Below, one piece after another: positions 17,709-26,353 of a stretch of DNA of 64,000 nt (position 1 is the first letter of the stretch; each line of letters begins with the position of its first letter). The notes beneath the pieces were generated by a model, which made no database searches, was not told where the DNA came from, and was given only the letters and a program-made list of their open reading frames with translations. Source of the stretch: Streptomyces sp. NBC_01237 (GTDB lineage Bacteria > Actinomycetota > Actinomycetes > Streptomycetales > Streptomycetaceae); the NCBI RefSeq assembly GCF_035917275.1, contig NZ_CP108508.1:3410001-3474000 (forward strand). Direction: 5' to 3'. Position numbers and translations under genes: made by a program.

Positions 17709-19375
17709 GCGTCCTCGCCCCCGCCCTCGCGCATCGGGATGCGGACGCCCTTCTCGTCGGCCACGCGCTCCGCGATGTCGTAGCCCGCGTCGACGTGCCG
17801 GATGACGCCCATGCCGGGGTCATTGGTGAGCACGCGGCGGATCTTCTCGCCCGCGAGCTTCGTGCCGTCCGCGACGGAGACCTGGCCCGCGTGGAGGGAG
17901 CGGCCCATGCCGACGCCGCCGCCGTGGTGGATGGAGACCCAGGAGGCGCCGGACGCGACGTTCACCATGGCGTTCAGCAGCGGCCAGTCGGCGATCGCGT
18001 CGGAGCCGTCGAGCATGGCCTCCGTCTCGCGGTACGGGGAGGCGACCGAGCCGCAGTCGAGGTGGTCGCGGCCGATCGCGAGCGGCGCGGCGAGGGTGCC
18101 GTTGCCGACCATGTCGTTGAACATGTCGCCCGCCTTGTCGCGCTCGCCCTGGCCGAGCCAGCAGATGCGCGCGGGGAGCCCCTGGAACTGGACCCGCTCA
18201 CCGGCCATCTTGATCCAGCGGTGCAGGGACTCGTTCTCCGGGAAGAGCTCCAGGATCGCCTTGTCCGTCTTGTGGATGTCGGACGCCTCGCCGGACAGCG
18301 CCGCCCAGCGGAACGGCCCCCTGCCCTCGCAGAAGAGCGGCCGGATGTACGCGGGCACGAAGCCCGGGAAGTCGAAGGCACGCTCGTATCCGGCGAGTTG
18401 GGCCTCGCCCCGGATGGAGTTGCCGTAGTCGAAGACCTCCGCCCCGGCGTCCATGAAGCCGACCATCGCCTCGACGTGCGCGGCCATCGACTCCCGCGCC
18501 CGCAGGGTGAAGTCGGCGGGCTTCTCGGCGGCGTACGAGGCCATGTCGTCGAAGTCGATGCCGCGCGGCAGATAGGCCAGCGGGTCGTGCGCGCTCGTCT
18601 GGTCGGTGACGATGTCGACCGGGGCGCCCTCGGCGAGCATGCGGGGCAGCAGCTCCGCCGCGTTGCCGAGCAGCCCGATGGAGAGCGGGCGCCGGGCGTC
18701 GCGGGCCTCGACGGCCAGCTGGAGGGCGTGCTCCAGGCTGTCGGCCCTCACATCCAGGAAGCGGTGCTCGATCCGGCGCTCGATGGCGCGCGGGTCGCAG
18801 TCGATACAGATCGCGACGCCGTCGTTCATGGTGACGGCGAGCGGCTGGGCGCCGCCCATGCCGCCGAGCCCGGCGGTCAGGGTGATCGTCCCGGCGAGCG
18901 TCCCGCCGAACTTCTTCGCGGCGACGGCGGCGAACGTCTCGTACGTGCCCTGGAGGATGCCCTGCGTGCCGATGTAGATCCACGACCCGGCGGTCATCTG
19001 GCCGTACATGGTGAGCCCGAGGGCCTCCAGGCGGCGGAACTCCTCCCAGTTCGCCCAGTCCCCCACCAGATTGGAGTTGGCGATCAGGACGCGCGGCGCC
19101 CACTCGTGGGTCTGCATGACGCCGACCGGCCGCCCGGACTGGACGAGCATCGTCTCGTCCTGCTTGAGCGTGCGCAGCGTACGGACCATGGCGTCGAACG
19201 AGCGCCAGTCGCGGGCCGCCTTCCCGGTACCGCCGTAGACGACGAGCTTGTCGGGGTGCTCGGCGACCTCGGGGTCGAGGTTGTTCTGCAACATGCGCAG
19301 GGCGGCTTCCTGCTGCCATCCCAGGGCGCTCAGTTCGGTACCGCGCGGTGCCCGTACGGGGCGGGGTCCTGACAT
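17705..19375 (-). CDS. hutU: urocanate hydratase HutU
   Basis: This 556-residue NAD-dependent enzyme hydrates urocanate to imidazolonepropionate, step two of histidine degradation. The tightly bound NAD site ([21 protein letters not shown]) and the active-site cysteine in ICWLGQGER are present, and the length is typical. It is the first gene of the leftward operon hutU, M20, hutF, hutI, with GAGGAGG in front of the ATG. A spaced inverted repeat just upstream is a candidate operator. Histidine ammonia-lyase is not in the window. Confidence 0.97.
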   Translation of the reverse strand: MSGPRPVRAPRGTELSALGWQQEAALRMLQNNLDPEVAEHPDKLVVYGGTGKAARDWRSFDAMVRTLRTLKQDETMLVQSGRPVGVMQTHEWAPRVLIANSNLVGDWANWEEFRRLEALGLTMYGQMTAGSWIYIGTQGILQGTYETFAAVAAKKFGGTLAGTITLTAGLGGMGGAQPLAVTMNDGVAICIDCDPRAIERRIEHRFLDVRADSLEHALQLAVEARDARRPLSIGLLGNAAELLPRMLAEGAPVDIVTDQTSAHDPLAYLPRGIDFDDMASYAAEKPADFTLRARESMAAHVEAMVGFMDAGAEVFDYGNSIRGEAQLAGYERAFDFPGFVPAYIRPLFCEGRGPFRWAALSGEASDIHKTDKAILELFPENESLHRWIKMAGERVQFQGLPARICWLGQGERDKAGDMFNDMVGNGTLAAPLAIGRDHLDCGSVASPYRETEAMLDGSDAIADWPLLNAMVNVASGASWVSIHHGGGVGMGRSLHAGQVSVADGTKLAGEKIRRVLTNDPGMGVIRHVDAGYDIAERVADEKGVRIPMREGGGEDA

Positions 19376-19775
19376 GGGGATGCCTCCTCGCGACTGTGAT
19401 CTCTGTATTCACATCCTGGAGGTCTGAATACTTATAGTCAACAGGCGCGCGCCACGCCGCCGCCGGGCGGACCTTCCCCGTCACACATACCCGGGGGCCC
19501 GCGAGCAGACCCCCTGAGGGCCGTCCCGTGCGCGGCTCCGGCCACGGCCGCCCCCGCCGCGGTCTCCTCCGCGCGCCCGCTCACGCGCTCCCTTCGCACA
19601 CCTGCTCGTACGCTCCCCTCGCACGCCCATGCGCACGCTCCCACGCGCTGGTCGTACGCCCCTATATACGCACCGGCGCATGTACCAAGCGAAAATGCCG
19701 GAACCTCCGCCCGCCGTAAATACGTTGCGTAGCCTCGGGGTCACAGCCGAACGCCATGCCGGGAGGGGAGTGCGT
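19376..19775. other. 400-base divergent intergenic region between hutU and the roadblock cluster
   Basis: It holds the hutU leader and operator candidate on the left and the promoter of the roadblock genes on the right. Short in-frame readings exist but none has Streptomyces-like composition. Confidence 0.5.
19405..19431. promoter_or_regulatory. candidate hut operator and hutU promoter
   Basis: GTATTCA (19405-19411) and TGAATAC (19425-19431) form a 7-bp inverted repeat with 13 bases between. On the minus strand a TATAAG or AAGTAT -10-like box abuts or overlaps its upstream arm, so a bound repressor would block hutU transcription. The regulator is unknown. Confidence 0.5.
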
Positions 19776-20189
19776 GTGCCCGGAATCGACGAGTGCCTGC
19801 TCGAAGTCATGAGGCTGCCCGGCGCCCGCGGCGCCGCGGTGGTCGACTGGACGAGCGGTCTCGCCCTCGGCACCATCGGCGACTCGCCCAACGGCGATCA
19901 CGAGGCCACCGCCGCCGAGACGGCCGAGGTGGCGAGGATGGCGGCCGAGCAGCCCGCCTTCGCCCTCCTCCCGTCGCAGGACGGCCCCGAGCAGCCGTCG
20001 GGATCGCCGGGCACCCCGGTCGAGGACGTCATCATCACCACCCGCGCCGGGTACCACATCCTCCGGTTCGTCGAGACGGCGTTCGACAGCAGCGTCTTCC
20101 TCCATCTCTGGCTGGACCGTACGCAGGGCAACCTCGCCCTCGCCCGGATCCGGCTCGGCGAGATGGCCGAGCGGATGGTCCTGGCATGA
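19776..20189 (+). CDS. roadblock/LC7-like protein A
   Basis: A 137-residue protein with the roadblock/LC7-like pattern seen in Streptomyces conservons: an early GAAVVDWTSGLALGTI segment, a charged middle and DVIITTRAGYHILRFVE near the end. It is closely related in layout to the product of 21694-22068. The GTG at 19776 is chosen because GGGAGGGG lies 7 bases upstream; earlier in-frame starts have no ribosome site. It overlaps the next gene as ATGA. Confidence 0.75.
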   Translation: MPGIDECLLEVMRLPGARGAAVVDWTSGLALGTIGDSPNGDHEATAAETAEVARMAAEQPAFALLPSQDGPEQPSGSPGTPVEDVIITTRAGYHILRFVETAFDSSVFLHLWLDRTQGNLALARIRLGEMAERMVLA

Positions 20190-21013
20190 GTCCCGGGGCG
20201 ACCGCCTCCGGTGCCACAGCCCCCGCCGGCTCCGGGGAGGACACCGGACCGGGCACCGTGCTCTCCCCGATGCTCCAGCGCCTCGCCGCCGAACGGGCCA
20301 CCGGCGCCCTGCTGCGCGATCGCGGCACGCTCTACCTCGCCGACGGCCAGGTGGTGCACGCCGAGAGCCCGGCCACCCCCGGTATCGACGTCCTGCTCAC
20401 CACGGGCGGAACCCTGCGGCACGAGGGCTGGTGGGACGCGATCGCCCAGGCGGGGGCCGGGCGGCGGGTGGGCCGCTACCTCGTGGACAGCGGCCATGTG
20501 CCGGGCGGTGCACTGGAGTTGTGTCATCTGGGGGCGTTGTACGACGCCGCGTTCTTCGCGCTCTCCCCGACCGGGACCCCGGCCAGGTTCCGCTACGGGG
20601 TCTCCCACTGGATCGGCCCCGTCCGCCCCGTACCGGTGGCGGCGGTGCTGCGCGAGACGCTGCGGCGCCGGGAGCTGCTGGACCGGATCTGGCCCGACGC
20701 GGTGACCGACAGCGCCCCGCTGGCCCGGACGGCGCACCCCGTGGACACCCCGGTACCGCCCCGTCAGCGCCGGGTCCTGGACCTGGTCGACGGCGTGCGT
20801 ACGGCCTCGGACATCGCGCGGGAGCTGGGCCGTTCGGCGTTCCACATCCTGGTCGGCCTGCGACGGCTCACGGCGGCCGGGCTGGTCGAGGCGGTCGGTC
20901 CGGCCGCGGCGACGGCCGGCCGCACGCCGGACCGGGTCACGCTGCCCGAGGTCACGGCAGACCCCGATGTCGCCCTGCTGCGCCAGCTCAGAGACGCATT
21001 GGAGGCCCTGTGA
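20186..21013 (+). CDS. DUF4388-like protein with C-terminal winged-helix segment
   Basis: A 275-residue protein. The N-terminal half (about 25-130) resembles the DUF4388/PatA-like module (RATGALLRDRGTLYLADGQVVHA). The C-terminal part (about 185-240) has a winged-helix look: RRVLDLVDGVRTASDIARELGRS followed by LRRLTAAGLVE. Similar proteins accompany roadblock proteins in motility and polarity clusters of other bacteria. Its start and stop both overlap roadblock genes (ATGA at 20186 and, with the alternative start of the next gene, GTGA at 21010), pointing to a complex made in fixed ratio. Confidence 0.7.
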   Translation: MSPGATASGATAPAGSGEDTGPGTVLSPMLQRLAAERATGALLRDRGTLYLADGQVVHAESPATPGIDVLLTTGGTLRHEGWWDAIAQAGAGRRVGRYLVDSGHVPGGALELCHLGALYDAAFFALSPTGTPARFRYGVSHWIGPVRPVPVAAVLRETLRRRELLDRIWPDAVTDSAPLARTAHPVDTPVPPRQRRVLDLVDGVRTASDIARELGRSAFHILVGLRRLTAAGLVEAVGPAAATAGRTPDRVTLPEVTADPDVALLRQLRDALEAL

Positions 21014-21051
21014 TACGCGCGCTCAGACAGCGTGCCGGGAGGAGACAGCTG

Positions 21052-21522
21052 ATGGTGCCCGAGGTCGACGTGCGCGATGTCCTCGCCGAACTTCAGCGAT
21101 TACGGGCCCGGGTGCCCCTCCTCGCCGGTGCGCTTGCGGCCAGCACCGACGGCCTGGTCCTGGCCCATGACACCCCCGGGGTGGAGGCCGAAGGCGTCGC
21201 CGCGCTGACGGCCGCCGCCCTCGGCGTCGCGATCCGGATGACCGACGCCACCGGCCGGGGCGGCTTCCGTGAACTCCTGGTCCGCGGCGAGAACGGCTAC
21301 ATCGCCACGTACGCGGCCGGCTCCGCCGCCGTGCTCACGCTGCTGGCCGAGGACCGCATCAACGTCGGCCGGCTCCATCTGGAGGGCCGCCGGGCGGGCG
21401 TCCGTATCGGCGAACTCGTCGACGCCGCCCTCGCGCACTCCGCCCGCCCCGCACCCCCGACGACCCGCGCCCCGAGCGCGGGTACCGACCGGAGCGGCAC
21501 GCTGCCGCAGCGCCCCACGTAG
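21052..21522 (+). CDS. roadblock/LC7-domain protein B
   Basis: A 156-residue protein whose residues 1-110 are a canonical roadblock/LC7 domain (LAGALAASTDGLVLAHD, then RENGYIATY-like and VLTLLAEDRINVGRLHLEGRRAG). These domains act as dimeric regulatory partners of small GTPases. The tail is Pro/Thr-rich. I chose the ATG at 21052 with GGGAGGAG upstream. A GTG at 21010 overlapping the preceding stop, with GGAGG before it, would add 14 residues and is a real alternative. Confidence 0.8.
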   Translation: MVPEVDVRDVLAELQRLRARVPLLAGALAASTDGLVLAHDTPGVEAEGVAALTAAALGVAIRMTDATGRGGFRELLVRGENGYIATYAAGSAAVLTLLAEDRINVGRLHLEGRRAGVRIGELVDAALAHSARPAPPTTRAPSAGTDRSGTLPQRPT

Positions 21523-21564
21523 CGACGCCCCCGCCGAATCCACCGGGACGGCCCCTCACCAGAC

Positions 21565-21641
21565 CTCACGAAACCCGTCGCACGACCCGTCGCGCGCCCC
21601 CGTCCCACGACCCGTCACACACCCCGTCGCACAGCCCGTCA
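21565..21641. repeat. degenerate CGACCCGTC-type repeat tract
   Basis: Several copies of a CACGACCCGTCGC-like unit in the gap between the second and third roadblock genes. No gene is seen here. Confidence 0.6.
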
Positions 21642-21693
21642 GAGAAACCGGAACCGGTCGCCCCGACCGGCCAGGGAAAGGGAACGAGCACTC

Positions 21694-22068
21694 ATGGCCA
21701 ACACCCAAACGTCACTCCAGCAAGCGATGACGTCCATCGAGGGGGCCCTCGGTGTCGCACTCGTCGACTACACCAGCGGCATGGCCCTGGGCACCCTCGG
21801 CGGCAGCAAGGACTTCAATCTGGAGGTCGCGGCCGCGGGCAACACCGATGTCGTGCGCGCCAAGCTCCGCACCATGGAGCACCTGGGCATCAAGGACGAG
21901 ATCGAGGACATACTGATCACCCTGGGCGGGCAGTACCACCTGATCCGGCTGCTCAAGGCAGGCGGCGGCAACGGCCTGTTCCTCTACCTGGTGCTGGACT
22001 CCGGCCGCGCCAACCTGGCGATGGCCCGCCACCAGCTGAGGCGCATCGAGGCGGACCTGGAGGTCTGA
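21694..22068 (+). CDS. roadblock/LC7-like protein C
   Basis: A 124-residue protein related to the one at 19776: VALVDYTSGMALGTLGG matches VVDWTSGLALGTI, and DILITLGGQYHLIRLL matches DVIITTRAGYHILRF. The ATG is preceded by AGGGAAAGG. The C-terminal helix is amphipathic. It completes a set of three roadblock-like proteins plus one DUF4388 protein, with no GTPase, DUF742 or histidine-kinase gene of the usual conservon type. Confidence 0.78.
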   Translation: MANTQTSLQQAMTSIEGALGVALVDYTSGMALGTLGGSKDFNLEVAAAGNTDVVRAKLRTMEHLGIKDEIEDILITLGGQYHLIRLLKAGGGNGLFLYLVLDSGRANLAMARHQLRRIEADLEV

Positions 22069-22093
22069 CCCCGGCCGCCCGGCACCGGAGAGC

Positions 22094-22660
22094 TCAGCGG
22101 CGGCGCCGCGCCCCGCCCGGCGCGGCGTCCCCCGCCACCGGCCCCGTCGTCCGGTACCCCTTCACCCGCCTGCCCGCGGGCCGTCCGCGCTCCACCCAGT
22201 CGGTGCGCACCCAGTACAGGACGTCGTCCCGCTGCTCGCGCCGACCGATCCGTACGGCCTTGATCCAGAGACCGGCGCCCGCCCCGGCGAGCAGGAGACC
22301 CCCGGCCCCGGGCAGCACCAGCCCGGCGGCGAGTGCCGCCACGAACGCCCCGACCAGCCACCACCGGTGCCCGCGCCGCCAGTCGCGTACGGTCACGGCC
22401 CGGTCCTGGAGGAAGTCGGTGCGCCCGGCGCGGGTGGCGCCCCGGGCCAGTTCCGCGTACCGCCCGCCGCGCACCAGGGCGACGACGGCCGCGGTGACGA
22501 GGAACAACGCGGCCCCGGCCAGGAGACCGATGCGGCGCCCGGTGAGCCCCGGCAGGAGTGCCCCGACCGCGGCGGCCAGCAGTCCGGGCCACCACAGCGG
22601 TGCGGCTCCGGCCCGTACGATCACGGCCACCCGTGCCAGTGACTGCGCTCCGCGCCCCAT
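22094..22660 (-). CDS. hypothetical membrane protein
   Basis: A 188-residue protein with about four membrane segments in two pairs (roughly 22-60 and 100-130) joined by an arginine-rich cytoplasmic loop with a conserved WRRGHRWW motif. The C-terminus is Arg/Gly-rich. I do not recognise the family. It is convergent with the roadblock cluster and alone on its strand. Confidence 0.65.
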   Translation of the reverse strand: MGRGAQSLARVAVIVRAGAAPLWWPGLLAAAVGALLPGLTGRRIGLLAGAALFLVTAAVVALVRGGRYAELARGATRAGRTDFLQDRAVTVRDWRRGHRWWLVGAFVAALAAGLVLPGAGGLLLAGAGAGLWIKAVRIGRREQRDDVLYWVRTDWVERGRPAGRRVKGYRTTGPVAGDAAPGGARRRR

Positions 22661-22818
22661 GTCCGTACCCCTCTCCGCGCCTGACCGTGTGCTTCTGGGC
22701 GCGGAGATTAATGGCTGTAGATGAGTGACGTCTGAGAACCGGGGCGGGCCACGGGCGCGAGCAGGTCATGGGCACGCGGCCGGCCGCGAGCCGCTCCATG
22801 GCGGGCCGCTCCCCGGCG

Positions 22819-23664
22819 CTACTCCACGAACAGCCCGCGCGCCACGGCACGCGCGTCGAACTCCTCCAGGCGCGCCTGCGCCTCCGGCAGCCCGTCGCAC
22901 ATCGCCTCCAGCAGCACGCGCCCCAGCAGCATCGGCGCGCACACGGTGTCGAAGGCGAGCCCGGAGCCGACCGCCGCCGGAATCAGCAGATCGCTGTACC
23001 CGGCCACCGGGGCGAACGCCGAGTCCGCGACGGTCACCACGGTCAGCCCGCGCCCCTGGGCGTACGCGAGCGCGTCCACGACCTCCTTCGGGTGGCGCGG
23101 CAGCGCGAAGCACATCAGTGCGGAGGCCCCCGCCCGGCGGGCGGAGTCGATCCGGTCGTACAGCGTGCTGCCGCCCTCGTCGAGCACCCGGACGTCGGGG
23201 TGCACCTTGGCGGCGAAGTACCCGAAGCCGCGCGCCTGCGAGGACGCGGCCCGCAGCCCGAGCACGGGCAGGGGGCACGACCCGGCCAGCAGCTGTCCCG
23301 CCCGCTCCACGGGCCCGGGGTCGGCGAGCAGTTCGGACAGCTGGCGCAGGTTCTCGATCTCGGCCCGGACGGCCTGCTGGTACTCGTTGTACGTGTCCTC
23401 GGCGTCGGCCCGCTGCCCGTCGGCGGGCGCGACCTCGCGCAGGTGTCTGCGCAGCGCCGGATACCCGTCGAACCCGAGCGCGACCGCGAACCGGGTGACG
23501 GACGGCTGGCTCACTCCGGCCAGTTCGGCCAGTTCGACGCTGGAGAGGAAGGGCGCGTCGGCGGCCCGGCGCACCATGCAGTGCGCGATACGCCGTTGGG
23601 TGGGCGTGAGCCGGTGCCCCTCGAAGAGCCGCTGCAACCGTGCAGCGGGGCTGCTCCCGCTCAT
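22819..23664 (-). CDS. MurR/RpiR-family transcriptional regulator
   Basis: A 281-residue regulator. Residues about 5-85 form the RpiR HTH domain (LTPTQRRIAHCMV, then VELAELAGVSQPSVTRFAVALGFDGYPALRRHL). Residues about 115-260 form a SIS domain that binds a phosphosugar or other small ligand. The ATG at 23664 has GGAGGGGA upstream; an earlier start would add 12 unconserved residues. It is a possible regulator for the nearby hut or roadblock genes, but nothing in the sequence proves which. Confidence 0.85.
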   Translation of the reverse strand: MSGSSPAARLQRLFEGHRLTPTQRRIAHCMVRRAADAPFLSSVELAELAGVSQPSVTRFAVALGFDGYPALRRHLREVAPADGQRADAEDTYNEYQQAVRAEIENLRQLSELLADPGPVERAGQLLAGSCPLPVLGLRAASSQARGFGYFAAKVHPDVRVLDEGGSTLYDRIDSARRAGASALMCFALPRHPKEVVDALAYAQGRGLTVVTVADSAFAPVAGYSDLLIPAAVGSGLAFDTVCAPMLLGRVLLEAMCDGLPEAQARLEEFDARAVARGLFVE

Positions 23665-23730
23665 GGTGTCCCCTCCGGAGTCCGTCACCGACGCATCCAT
23701 TCAGCCAGTCGGCGGGCTGCATGTCCATAT

Positions 23731-23828
23731 ACAGGCCGCCGGATCACCGGGCCGAGAGACCGTACAGGCCGCCGGATCACGGGCCGAGGAACCGTACAGG
23801 CCGCCGGATCACCGGGCCGAGGGGCTCC
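23731..23828. repeat. three tandem 32-33 base repeats
   Basis: Units start at 23731, 23764 and 23796, each beginning ACAGGCCGCCGGATCAC and ending in GGGCCGAG plus a variable tail. They lie upstream of the RpiR gene in a gap of 263 bases. Confidence 0.8.
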
Positions 23829-23927
23829 GGGCCGCGGACGGAACGCGGCGCGGTGCCCGGCATCCGGGCCCAACAGGGGGGCTAGCCCTACTGCGCAGGC
23901 CCCCTCCGGCTTCGTACCGTGAGGAGC

Positions 23928-24347
23928 ATGGAAGCCCGTGACCACGAGCTCAAGAAGGAGCTCGACGCCACCCTCCAGGCCCGCGGCGAACTGGGGCCGG
24001 AGTACGAGTCCGCGCTCATCGACTCGTTCCTGGAGAAGGTCGAGCAGCGCCTCGACACCACGCTCGACCGTCAGGTGCGGCGCCAGCTGGCCGAGCGGCA
24101 GATGTCCACGGCCCGGGGTGCCCGCTCGCCCCGGGCCGCCGAGAACTTCGGCGAGCGCTTCGGTTTCGGGGTGATCTCGCTGATCCTGGCCATCCCGCTC
24201 TCCGCGATCGGCGTCGCCAACGCGGGCATCAAGGGGCTCGTCGTGGCCTGGCTCGGGATCGTCGGCGTGAACGCGGTCCACGCGGCGCGGGACGGCGGGC
24301 TGTTCCGGCAGGCCGACCGGCGGCCGAAGTCCGACTGGGACGACTGA
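23928..24347 (+). CDS. small conserved actinobacterial membrane protein
   Basis: A 139-residue protein. The N-terminal half is a charged, probably coiled-coil helix (about 5-60, EARDHELKKEL to RRQLAERQM); two hydrophobic segments follow (about 82-100 and 105-122); the end is acidic. The ATG at 23928 is favoured because homologues begin near MEARDHELKKE. The GTG nine bases upstream is an alternative. Function unknown. Confidence 0.7.
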   Translation: MEARDHELKKELDATLQARGELGPEYESALIDSFLEKVEQRLDTTLDRQVRRQLAERQMSTARGARSPRAAENFGERFGFGVISLILAIPLSAIGVANAGIKGLVVAWLGIVGVNAVHAARDGGLFRQADRRPKSDWDD

Positions 24348-24808
24348 GGCGGCTGCCCGGCCCGCACCTCAGGTGGACGGCTGTCCGGTCCGCAGGACAT
24401 TCCGCACGACACGCAGGGGGCTGTGGCGGCTGTCCGGCCCCGGACACGCATATGTGCCCGCCCCGGACACGCATATGTCGCGGGGACCGCCGCACCCCCG
24501 GTTGCCCGGGGGGCGGGACGACGGCGGTCCCCGCGAGGGACGCGGTCCGGGTCAGGGCCGGGTGCCCGCGTCCTGGCGACGGTGGAGGTCCGGGAGCCGC
24601 TCCGTAATCCAATGTCGCCGTATGTGGTGCCGGCGGGTTTCCCTGCCGACACCCACCAATCTGCCGGAGTCGTGTTAAGCCGGTGCTGCGCGGACGTGAC
24701 GCGCTCGTACCGTTTTCGCGAAGGCCCGGCCCACCTCGGCACGGCTTCGCGACTCCGTGCACCCGCGTCCCGGCTCCGCCTGTCCCCTCACGGCTCCGGT
24801 TCAGCCCG
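24348..24808. other. 460-base gap between convergent genes
   Basis: No gene is supported. It holds a 16-base direct repeat (CCGGACACGCATATGT at 24439-24454 and 24462-24477) and a long hairpin at 24479-24535. Together these probably end transcription from both sides. Confidence 0.5.
24479..24535. terminator. long hairpin, probable bidirectional terminator
   Basis: A perfect 14-bp stem (24479-24492 with 24522-24535) encloses a G/C-rich 29-base loop. It lies between the convergent membrane-protein and cystathionine beta-synthase genes. Confidence 0.55.
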
Positions 24809-26212
24809 TCACGGCTTGGCGCCCGCGTCCTTCGCCAGGAACGCCAGCAGGTCCTGCCGGCTGACGACACCCTTCGGCTTGCCCTCGACCAGCACGATCG
24901 CCGCGTCCGCCCCGTCGGCGCCGCTGAGGGCGGCCATCAGGTCCTCGACCGGTTCACCGGAGCCGACCTGCGGCAGCGGGGCCGACATGTGCTTCTCCAG
25001 CGGGTCGGTGAGCGAGGCACGCTGGGTGAACAGCGCGTCCAGCAGCTGCCGTTCCACGACGGAGCCGATGACCTCGGCGGCCATCACGTCCGGGTGTCCG
25101 GCGCCCGGCTTCACGATCGGCATCTGGGAGACGCCGTACTCGCGCAGCACGTCGATGGCCTCGCCGACCGTCTCCTCCGGGTGCATGTGGACGAGGGTCG
25201 GCAGCGGGCCGTCCTTGTGGTCCAGGACCGCGCCGACGCGGGCGGAGGGGCCCGTGTCGTCGAGGAAGCCGTAGTCGGCCATCCACTCGTCGTTGAAGAT
25301 CTTGCTCAGGTAACCGCGGCCGCTGTCGGGCAGCAGGACCACGACGACGTCGTCCGGGCCCAGCCTCCGCGCGACCTCCAGCGCCGCCACGACCGCCATG
25401 CCGCAGGAGCCGCCGACCAGCAGGCCCTCCTCCTTGGCGAGGCGACGGGTCATCTGGAAGGAGTCCTTGTCGGACACCGCGACGATCTCGTCGGTGACGG
25501 TGCGGTCGTACGCCGTCGGCCAGAAGTCCTCGCCGACGCCCTCGACCAGGTACGGGCGTCCGGAACCGCCGGAGTAGACCGAGCCCTCCGGGTCCGCGCC
25601 GATGACCTTCACGGCGCCGTCGCTGATCTCCTTGAGATAGCGGCCGGTGCCGGTGATCGTGCCGCCGGTGCCGACGCCCGTGACGAAGTGGGTGATCTTC
25701 CCCTCCGTCTGCGTCCACAGCTCGGGACCGGTGGTCTCGTAGTGCGAGCGCGGGTTGTTGGGGTTGGAGTACTGGTCGGGCTTCCAGGCTCCCGGCGTCT
25801 CGCGGACCAGACGGTCGGAGACGTTGTAGTACGAGTCCGGGTGCTCGGGGTCAACGGCCGTGGGGCAGACGACGACCTCCGCGCCGTACGCCCGCAGCAC
25901 GTTGATCTTGTCCGTGGACACCTTGTCCGGGCAGACGAAGATGCACTTGTACCCCTTCTGCTGCGCGACGATGGCGAGGCCGACGCCGGTGTTGCCACTG
26001 GTCGGCTCGACGATCGTGCCGCCGGGCCGCAGCTCCCCGCTCGCCTCGGCCGCCTCGATCATGCGCAGCGCGATGCGGTCCTTCACGGACCCGCCGGGAT
26101 TGAAGTACTCGACCTTCGCCAGGACCGTCGCCTGGATACCTGCCGTGACGTTGCGCAGCCTCACCAGCGGGGTGTTGCCGACAAGACTGATCATCGAATC
26201 GTGGAATTGCAC
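24809..26212 (-). CDS. cystathionine beta-synthase
   Basis: This 467-residue PLP enzyme condenses serine and homocysteine to cystathionine (reverse transsulfuration). The PLP lysine is in PGGSVKDR (Lys44), the substrate loop in PTSGNTG (about 70-76) and the phosphate loop in GTGGTITG. Two C-terminal CBS domains (about 335-460) are present. I chose the GTG at 26212 with a GGAG site 7 bases upstream; it gives the standard VQFHDSMISLVGNTPL start. Actinobacterial homologues lack the haem domain of the animal enzyme, as here. A cysteine synthase role is less likely because of the CBS pair. Confidence 0.92.
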   Translation of the reverse strand: MQFHDSMISLVGNTPLVRLRNVTAGIQATVLAKVEYFNPGGSVKDRIALRMIEAAEASGELRPGGTIVEPTSGNTGVGLAIVAQQKGYKCIFVCPDKVSTDKINVLRAYGAEVVVCPTAVDPEHPDSYYNVSDRLVRETPGAWKPDQYSNPNNPRSHYETTGPELWTQTEGKITHFVTGVGTGGTITGTGRYLKEISDGAVKVIGADPEGSVYSGGSGRPYLVEGVGEDFWPTAYDRTVTDEIVAVSDKDSFQMTRRLAKEEGLLVGGSCGMAVVAALEVARRLGPDDVVVVLLPDSGRGYLSKIFNDEWMADYGFLDDTGPSARVGAVLDHKDGPLPTLVHMHPEETVGEAIDVLREYGVSQMPIVKPGAGHPDVMAAEVIGSVVERQLLDALFTQRASLTDPLEKHMSAPLPQVGSGEPVEDLMAALSGADGADAAIVLVEGKPKGVVSRQDLLAFLAKDAGAKP

Positions 26213-26353
26213 CGTGTACTCCGGGATCTCCGAGATGGTGCGGCCCAGAGTATGCGTACGGGGGCGAGATTGGGTGAAGCGATTGGACGCCGCCCTCCAC
26301 GGGGCAGGTAGGTACGTGGACGGCTGTACGGCGAGGAGGAGGTGGACCGGACT

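Noticed and set aside
23731..23828. A CRISPR array candidate
   Set aside because: Three units follow each other with almost no spacer, so it is a simple tandem repeat.
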